11,244 bases of DNA from MGBC120314 sp051880495 (GTDB lineage Bacteria > Bacillota > Clostridia > Lachnospirales > Lachnospiraceae). The stretch lies in contig JBJEOB010000087.1 of the NCBI GenBank assembly GCA_051880495.1, positions 1 to 11,244 of the forward strand, in the 5' to 3' direction. Positions 6,417 through 11,244 of the stretch are shown here, piece by piece. The position numbers and the translations under genes were made by a program. The first letter of the stretch is position 1. Each line of letters starts with the position of its first letter. The notes below the pieces were generated by a model. The model was not told the DNA's origin. It ran no database searches and saw only the letters and a program-made list of their open reading frames with translations.

Positions 6417-7528
6417 ATAAGAAGAAATATATAAAATTCGGTATAATTGCACTTGCGGTTTTTCTTGTAATATATTACTGGTCGGCGATTGCAGACCTGA
6501 TTATGCTTGGATTAACTGCCGCAGCACCGCTGCTTGTCGGTGTTATTATGGCTTATATCATTAATATTCTGATGTGCTTTTATGAAAAGAAATATTTTCC
6601 TAAATCCAAGAAGAAAATAGTAGCTAAAACACGCAGGTTTGTATGTATTATTCTTGCAATCCTGACCGTAGTGGCAATACTTGCCCTTGTTCTTATCATT
6701 GTGTTACCTGAGTTTATTTCCAGCCTTGAACTTATTCTGAAAGAGGTTCCGGTTGTACTTAATAAGATTTATACATGGGTTATAAACAATGAGGAAATAA
6801 AGCCGTACCTTGACTCATCTGTCTACACGGCACAGATTGACTGGCAGGGAATGATTAAGGATGTAATAAATGTCGTTGTTGCAGGTGCAGGCGGCGTTAT
6901 GACTTCAGCATTTTCAATTGCAACTTCTATGTTTTCATTTGTTGCACAGGTGACCATCGGTTTTATTTTTGCAATGTATCTGCTTATCAACAAGGAGAGA
7001 ACCATTGCACAGATAAATAAGCTTACCAAAGCGTATATGAAGGACAGCCTCAGAAATAAACTGGGATATTTTCTTAATGTAGCGGATGATACTTTCAGAA
7101 GCTATATAGTTGGACAGTGCACGGAAGCGATGATTCTTGGTGTGTTATGTGCCCTTGGAATGATGATTTTCAGATTCCCTTATGCAGGAATGACGGGCGC
7201 AGTTATCGGTGTTACGGCATTGATTCCTGTGGCAGGTGCCTATATCGGTGCAATTGTAGGTGCATTTATGATTTGTACGATAAGTCCTATGAAGGCATTG
7301 CTTTTCATAGTTTATATTGTTATTTTGCAGCAGCTTGAAAATAATCTCATTTACCCAAAGGTAGTAGGTACATCAATCGGACTTCCGGGTATGTGGGTGC
7401 TCGTTGCAGTAACGATAGGCGGCGGAATTCTCGGAATTCCGGGAATGCTTTTCGGCGTTCCTATGGCAGCAGTTATTTATAAGCTTTTAAGGACTGATGT
7501 AAATAAAAAATTATCAAAGGAGAATTAG
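6410..7528 (+). CDS. AI-2E family transporter (TqsA/YdbI/PerM-like membrane protein)
   Basis: The 372-residue product has the PF01594 architecture. N-terminal helices lie at about 10-57, a third helix at 75-99, and an amphipathic extracytoplasmic region at about 100-155. A block of membrane segments follows from about 160 to 358. Family motifs include GQCTEAMILG (235-244), PYAGMTGAVIGVTALIPVAGAYIGA (257-281, in parts), QQLENNLIYPKVVG (307-320) and the glycine-rich GGGILGIPGMLFGVP (337-351). Members export AI-2 in E. coli or act as sodium/proton antiporters in other bacteria; the substrate here is not known. The start overlaps barstar by 7 bp and is preceded by GGAGGAGG, an unusually strong site. 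Thioredoxin follows after 2 bp. Confidence 0.9.
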   Translation: MVDKKKYIKFGIIALAVFLVIYYWSAIADLIMLGLTAAAPLLVGVIMAYIINILMCFYEKKYFPKSKKKIVAKTRRFVCIILAILTVVAILALVLIIVLPEFISSLELILKEVPVVLNKIYTWVINNEEIKPYLDSSVYTAQIDWQGMIKDVINVVVAGAGGVMTSAFSIATSMFSFVAQVTIGFIFAMYLLINKERTIAQINKLTKAYMKDSLRNKLGYFLNVADDTFRSYIVGQCTEAMILGVLCALGMMIFRFPYAGMTGAVIGVTALIPVAGAYIGAIVGAFMICTISPMKALLFIVYIVILQQLENNLIYPKVVGTSIGLPGMWVLVAVTIGGGILGIPGMLFGVPMAAVIYKLLRTDVNKKLSKEN

Positions 7529-7530
7529 AG

Positions 7531-7842
7531 ATGGCAATTGAGCATATTACAAATAATGATTTTCAGAGTAAGGTATTAGACAGTAAAGGAATTACAATTG
7601 TTGATTTTTATGCGGACTGGTGCGGACCGTGCCAGATGCTTTCACCTGTAATTGAGGCTGTAAGTGCAGAGCATACGGAGGCTTCATTTTATAAGATTAA
7701 TTCTGATGAACAGCCGGAGCTTTGTGTGAAATACAGGATAATGAGCATACCGACGCTTCTTGTTTTTAAGGACGGAGAGCTTGTAAAGACGAGTATTGGA
7801 CTTGTCTCAAAGGCAGAAATTGAAGATTTTCTGAAGCTGTAG
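7531..7842 (+). CDS. trxA: thioredoxin
   Basis: This 103-residue protein is a canonical thioredoxin with the active site WCGPC at 30-34, preceded by VDFYAD, and the cis-proline P74 in SIPTLLVF. The glycine-containing C-terminal helix region (SIGLVSKAEIEDFL) is also typical. It should be a cytoplasmic disulfide reductase; no thioredoxin reductase is in the window, so it must use a reductase encoded elsewhere. AAAGGAG lies about 8 bp upstream of the ATG, within the end of the transporter gene, so translation is probably coupled to it. Confidence 0.95.
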   Translation: MAIEHITNNDFQSKVLDSKGITIVDFYADWCGPCQMLSPVIEAVSAEHTEASFYKINSDEQPELCVKYRIMSIPTLLVFKDGELVKTSIGLVSKAEIEDFLKL

Positions 7843-7875
7843 TATGTATTTTTTTACAGATTAAGGAGAAGTACA

Positions 7876-8418
7876 ATGAAACTAATGATTGCATCTGACA
7901 TACATGGTTCGGCATTTTACTGCGAAAAGCTGCTTGCGGATTTTGAGGAAGAGAAGGCGGACAGGCTGCTTATTTTAGGCGATATTTTGTATCATGGTCC
8001 AAGAAATGACCTCCCTGTGGGATATGAGCCTAAAAAAGTGATTGAAATGTTAAATCCGCTTAAAGAAAAGCTGCTGTGTGTAAGGGGAAACTGCGATACA
8101 GAGGTTGACCAGATGGTGCTTGATTTTCCAATCATGGCCGAATATGCATATCTTGTGTATGACAATGTAAATATATTTGCAACCCACGGACACATTTACA
8201 ATGAAAATAATGTTCCGCCAATTGCCGGGGACTGCATTTTGTTAAATGGACATACTCATGTTCCCAAATGTATCCGGCATGACAGCTACGTTTATATGAA
8301 TCCGGGTTCGGTTTCTATCCCGAAGGAAAACAGTCCAAACAGTTACATGACACTGGAGAACGGTCTGTTTGAATGGAAGGATTTGGACAAAAGAAGGTAT
8401 ATGGAATGGCGAATATAA
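7876..8418 (+). CDS. yfcE: YfcE/MJ0936-family metallophosphodiesterase
   Basis: The 180-residue product is a calcineurin-like phosphoesterase of the YfcE type. Metal-binding motifs are in order: SDIHG (D8, H10), GDILYHGPRN (D36), GNCD (N72), THGH (H104) and NGHTHVP (H126, H128). They coordinate a dinuclear metal centre. Characterised relatives hydrolyse artificial phosphodiesters; the natural substrate is uncertain. It is cytoplasmic, with no signal peptide. AAGGAG (7863-7868) lies 7 bp before the ATG. A 33-bp gap separates it from thioredoxin, with no visible terminator. Its last 13 bp overlap the next gene. Confidence 0.92.
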   Translation: MKLMIASDIHGSAFYCEKLLADFEEEKADRLLILGDILYHGPRNDLPVGYEPKKVIEMLNPLKEKLLCVRGNCDTEVDQMVLDFPIMAEYAYLVYDNVNIFATHGHIYNENNVPPIAGDCILLNGHTHVPKCIRHDSYVYMNPGSVSIPKENSPNSYMTLENGLFEWKDLDKRRYMEWRI

Positions 8419-8798
8419 TTTTTGATTCAAGCAAAATTAAAGTGATGGAGTTTCTGAATAAGCTTGGCAGCTATGCCGGGCTTAGTGAAACATACGCCGA
8501 TGAAATATGGCAGGAATTTATGAGGCATCCGGGCATTTACAGGGAATTTGAATATTATGTTGATCACCATGAGCTTTCAGGTAAGTATAAGATTGAAGGG
8601 TACAACATATTGGACTGCTATGTCTGGCAGCGCCTCAATTACATATTTCGTTATCTTGACAGAGGAAAAATTGAAAAAGAATGTAATGAAGAAAGTTTGG
8701 TTTTAATGGCATTTGACTTCTTTATGAAGATGGAGGATAATCCTGAACCATACATCGAAAAACTAAATGAAGATCTCGGAAGAGATAAAGCGCATTAA
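8406..8798 (+). CDS. unrecognised 130-aa cytoplasmic protein
   Basis: I do not recognise a family. The 130-residue product is acidic, rich in aromatic residues and probably all-helical. It has segments such as EIWQEFMRHPGIYREFEYYVDHHEL and CYVWQRLNYIFRYLDRG, no signal peptide and no clear catalytic motif. I chose the ATG at 8406 over the in-frame ATG at 8373 because AGAAGG (8392-8397) lies 8 bp before it and the overlap with the phosphodiesterase then falls from 46 to 13 bp. It is followed after 14 bp by the DUF815 ATPase. Tight placement suggests a shared transcript and possibly a partner role with the ATPase, but that is inference from position only. Confidence 0.75.
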   Translation: MANIIFDSSKIKVMEFLNKLGSYAGLSETYADEIWQEFMRHPGIYREFEYYVDHHELSGKYKIEGYNILDCYVWQRLNYIFRYLDRGKIEKECNEESLVLMAFDFFMKMEDNPEPYIEKLNEDLGRDKAH

Positions 8799-8812
8799 TG
8801 GAGAGGTAAATT

Positions 8813-10126
8813 ATGCATAATATTGTTTCAAAACTGCTCATGTATGGAGATATGCCGAAGGATTCCATACTTATGGAGCTTAGCAGTGTGATGCGCGATT
8901 TTGCATCAGGTGAATATAACAGTGAGGAATTAAGGACAAGAATCTACAGGCAGATAAAAAGACTTCTTATTGTTGCAACCGATTATGGTTTTGACAGAAA
9001 TCTCTGGCAGAGTTATCTGACATTTTTACTTATTACGGATGAAAATCCGTTCAGCATCACATGTGAGAAGATAGGTGCCAACGACGGCAGTGTAAATTAT
9101 TTCGCAAAAAATGATTTTAAGGCATTTCTCGAGCTTTTCAATTATGATTTTTCAGAGATTGAGAAGGCACTTGATATAGACTGCTTTTCACGTATATCCA
9201 ATTACAAGGCTATTGTTAAGCCTGAGCTTATGTACAACAAAAATGTAAGCGAGAAGGTTCTTAAGCTGTCTCTTGCGTTATCGCAGTCGCAGGATGAAGA
9301 AGATTTCTTCAATAAGGTAACCGGATTTTACAAAGACTACGGCGTTGGCATGTTCGGACTTAACAAGGCATTCCGTATTGCATCCGGAGACAACAATACC
9401 ATTAAATTCCTTCCAATCAACAATATGGAAAAGGTTATGCTTGATGACCTCGTCGGCTATGAAATCCAGAAAAAGAAGCTGGTTGATAATACAAAGGCAT
9501 TTGTTGAGGGACGTAAGGCTAACAATGTTCTTTTATTTGGCGACAGCGGTACGGGTAAATCGACAAGCATCAAGGCAATTGTCAATGAATTCTATGACCA
9601 GGGTCTTCGCATGATTGAAATTTACAAGCATCAGTTCAAGGATCTTTCCAATGTTATTGCAAGCGTAAAGAACCGCAACTACAAGTTTATCATTTATATG
9701 GATGACCTTTCATTTGAAGAATTTGAAATAGAGTACAAGTTCCTGAAAGCCGTTATTGAGGGCGGCGTTGAGACAAAGCCTGAAAATATCCTTATTTACG
9801 CTACATCCAACAGAAGGCATCTTATTAAGGAAACATGGAATGACAGAAATGATGTCGAACAGAATGAGGGAATGCATCGTTCGGATACAATGCAGGAGAA
9901 GCTTTCATTGGTAAATCGTTTCGGCGTTACAATCAATTTCTCAAGACCTAGTCAGAAGGAATATTTTAACATTGTCATCGAACTGGCAAGAAAAGCCGGT
10001 GTTACCATGTCGAATGAGGAACTGTGTGCTGAAGCAAATAAATGGGAATTGAGTCATGGCGGTATATCCGGAAGAACGGCTCAGCAGTTTGTCAACTATG
10101 TACTTGGAACAGTTGAAGCTAAATAA
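8813..10126 (+). CDS. DUF815-family AAA+ ATPase
   Basis: The 437-residue product has an N-terminal helical region of about 200 residues and a C-terminal AAA+ domain of the DUF815 (PF05673) type. The Walker A motif is GDSGTGKS (243-250), the Walker B motif is KFIIYMDDLSFE (291-302, D297 and D298), a sensor-1-like Asn is in ATSNRRHL (N333), and a conserved RFGVTINFSRPSQKEY block (369-384) precedes the lid region, where GGISGRTAQQFV (416-427) is visible. ATP binding and hydrolysis are well supported; the cellular role of the family is not known. GGAGAGG at 8800-8806 precedes the ATG. The TauE/SafE gene follows after 17 bp. Confidence 0.9.
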   Translation: MHNIVSKLLMYGDMPKDSILMELSSVMRDFASGEYNSEELRTRIYRQIKRLLIVATDYGFDRNLWQSYLTFLLITDENPFSITCEKIGANDGSVNYFAKNDFKAFLELFNYDFSEIEKALDIDCFSRISNYKAIVKPELMYNKNVSEKVLKLSLALSQSQDEEDFFNKVTGFYKDYGVGMFGLNKAFRIASGDNNTIKFLPINNMEKVMLDDLVGYEIQKKKLVDNTKAFVEGRKANNVLLFGDSGTGKSTSIKAIVNEFYDQGLRMIEIYKHQFKDLSNVIASVKNRNYKFIIYMDDLSFEEFEIEYKFLKAVIEGGVETKPENILIYATSNRRHLIKETWNDRNDVEQNEGMHRSDTMQEKLSLVNRFGVTINFSRPSQKEYFNIVIELARKAGVTMSNEELCAEANKWELSHGGISGRTAQQFVNYVLGTVEAK

Positions 10127-10143
10127 ACATCCGGAGGTTTGCT

Positions 10144-10911
10144 ATGTTATATAAATTTATTATTTGCTTTATTGCAGGAATCGGTGCCGGACTTGGAACC
10201 GGTTTTGCCGGTATGAGTGCAGCGGCGGTCATCAGCCCGATGCTTATTGCATTTCTTGATATGGAGCCATACATGGCGGTCGGAATAGCATTGTCAAGTG
10301 ATGTGCTTGCAAGCGCAGTTTCTGCATATACATACCATAAGAATAAGAATCTTGATGTGAGAAACGGACTCATCATGATGGCAGCTGTCCTGACATTTAC
10401 AATGGTCGGAAGTTACGTTTCAAGTCTTGTGCCAAGCACAACAATGGGTGGTTTTTCGGTTGTCATGACTTTCCTGCTTGGAATTAAATTCATTGTCAAG
10501 CCGGTTATGGAGCCTAAGAAAAGCTTCACAGAGGCAACCCCGCGACAAAAGGCAATCCGTTCTCTGTTATGCGGTGCAATGGTAGGCTTTATATGCGGTT
10601 TTGTGGGCGCAGGCGGAGGTATGATGATGCTTCTGGTTCTTACAAGTGTCCTCGGATATGAGCTTAAGACCGCAGTCGGAACGAGTGTTTTCATAATGGC
10701 TTTTACAGCATTTACGGGTTCAGTAAGTCATTTCGTAATCGGCGGGATGCCGGATATTCCCGTCCTCGTTTTCTGTGTGTTAAGCACCCTCATCTGGGCA
10801 AGAATTGCTGCAAAACTTGCCAACAAGGCATCCAACATTGTCCTTAACCGTGTTACCGGCGCAGTGCTTGTAATCCTTGGCATCGCCGTCTTTACGGTTA
10901 ATATGCTGTAA
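10144..10911 (+). CDS. TauE/SafE (TSUP) family anion exporter
   Basis: This 255-residue membrane protein belongs to the TSUP family (formerly DUF81). It has the two-fold internal repeat: FIAGIGAGLGTGFAGMSAAAVISP (9-32, read in parts) with SSDVLASAVSAYTYH (51-65), and GFICGFVGAGGGMMML (148-163) with AVGTSVFIMAFTAFTGSVSH (177-196). About seven to eight membrane segments are visible. Relatives move sulfite, sulfoacetate, thiosulfate or related organosulfur anions; which one applies here cannot be read. CGGAGG at 10132-10137 precedes the ATG. It is the last gene of the run, and hairpin repeats begin 44 bp after its stop. Confidence 0.93.
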   Translation: MLYKFIICFIAGIGAGLGTGFAGMSAAAVISPMLIAFLDMEPYMAVGIALSSDVLASAVSAYTYHKNKNLDVRNGLIMMAAVLTFTMVGSYVSSLVPSTTMGGFSVVMTFLLGIKFIVKPVMEPKKSFTEATPRQKAIRSLLCGAMVGFICGFVGAGGGMMMLLVLTSVLGYELKTAVGTSVFIMAFTAFTGSVSHFVIGGMPDIPVLVFCVLSTLIWARIAAKLANKASNIVLNRVTGAVLVILGIAVFTVNML

Positions 10912-10955
10912 ATGCATAAAAAGTTTATGAGGTTTTATGTGATTTTTGACACTAG

Positions 10956-11000
10956 CTCATGGGGATTGACTTTTTAATAAGCTGTCCCATGAGTTTTATT
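10956..11000 (+). terminator. candidate intrinsic terminator after the long operon (first hairpin of the array)
   Basis: CTCATGGG (10956-10963) pairs perfectly with CCCATGAG (10986-10993) and is followed directly by TTTTATT. The 22-nt loop is long for an intrinsic terminator and the stem is only 8 bp, so efficiency is uncertain. The position, 44 bp after the last stop codon, is right. The complementary strand has no T-run after the stem. Confidence 0.5.
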
Positions 11001-11244
11001 GTGCTGGGGTAATGGGGATTGGCAGGATAGAAAGAATTCCCATGAGTTTTATTATGCTGGGGTAATGGGAATTGACTGGATAGAAAGAATTCCCATGAGT
11101 TTTTGTGCGAGAGACTCATGTGGATTGACTTTTAAATAAGCTGTCCCATGAGTTTTATTATGCTGGGGTAATGGGAATTGGCTGGATATAAGGAATTCCC
11201 ATGAGTTTTTGTGCGAGGGGCTCATGGGGATTGGCTTTTAAATA
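10956..11244 (+). repeat. tandem array of alternating hairpin repeats, period about 53 bp
   Basis: Six units start at 10956 (A), 11012 (B), 11065 (B), 11115 (A), 11171 (B) and 11221 (A, cut by the window end). A units read CTCATGKGGATTGRCTTTT and, in the complete copies, continue to CTGTCCCATGAG. B units read ATGGGRATTGRC through a purine-rich middle to AATTCCCATGAG. Each complete unit closes on itself as a hairpin: the B stem at 11065-11073 with 11088-11096 is a perfect 9 bp, and so is 11171-11179 with 11194-11202. Every complete 3' arm is followed by GAGTTTT or GAGTTTTT. B units are always preceded by a TGCTGGGGTA linker and the later A units by a GTGCGAG linker. No coding sequence is supported here, and the array probably continues past 11244. 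Confidence 0.9.

Noticed and set aside
10915..10929. CATAAA/TTTATG hairpin just after the TauE/SafE gene as its terminator
   Set aside because: The stem is six A/T-rich pairs with a 3-nt loop and no adjoining T-run, too weak compared with the hairpin at 10956-10993.
10957..11143. Repeated short reading frames beginning ATGGGRATT, with the first two 17-residue frames ending in stop-start overlaps (TAATG)
   Set aside because: The regularity follows from the 53-bp repeat period. Later copies stop at other places (for example after ATGTGGATTGACTTT and after ATGGGAATTGGCTGGATA), there is no properly spaced ribosome binding site, and the hairpin arms explain the conservation better.
10956..11244. 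CRISPR array
   Set aside because: The intervals between repeats are themselves repeated rather than unique, units come in two alternating types, and no cas gene is in the window.

Overview
The window looks like chromosomal DNA from a low-GC Gram-positive anaerobe of the Clostridia, most likely a Lachnospiraceae-type gut bacterium. This is inferred from the AT-rich codon use, strong AGGAGG-like ribosome binding sites, a UPF0340 (YwlG-type) protein, a flagellin lysine methylase, a pectin methylesterase and a [4Fe-4S] aldo/keto reductase. No species is claimed.

Layout. Positions 29-727 encode a six-helix membrane protein resembling an ABC-2 permease. An aldo/keto reductase with a C-terminal ferredoxin-like domain follows on the same strand (780-1808), behind its own extended -10 promoter. 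It converges on a minus-strand pair: a YjjG-like HAD nucleotidase (3118-2432) and a UPF0340 protein (2412-1825). Between that pair and the next plus-strand genes lies a region of about 330 bp. It holds divergent promoters and a roughly 190-bp imperfect palindrome with 14-bp perfect terminal inverted repeats. This resembles a non-autonomous mobile element, and it sits where the 5' leader of the HAD operon would be.

From 3452 to 10911 ten plus-strand genes follow with gaps of 3-33 bp or short overlaps, probably one long transcription unit or a few coupled ones. In order they are: a cytoplasmic-type pectin methylesterase, FliB-like flagellin lysine-N-methylase, a barnase-family ribonuclease carried on a lipoprotein, its barstar-family inhibitor, an AI-2E family transporter, thioredoxin, a YfcE-type phosphodiesterase, an unrecognised 130-aa protein, a DUF815 AAA+ ATPase, and a TauE/SafE (TSUP) exporter. 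The run mixes housekeeping genes with a complete toxin/inhibitor pair. The barnase keeps every catalytic residue that I can align, and the barstar keeps the main inhibitory residues.

After the last gene (10912-11244) there is no coding sequence. There is instead a tandem array, with a period of about 53 bp, of hairpin-forming units in two alternating types. Each complete unit ends in a T-rich tract on the plus strand. The array runs off the end of the window. Its first unit is the best candidate terminator for the long gene run.

The most interesting items are the membrane-anchored barnase with barstar inside a housekeeping-like operon, the alternating hairpin array, and the palindromic element in the HAD leader.
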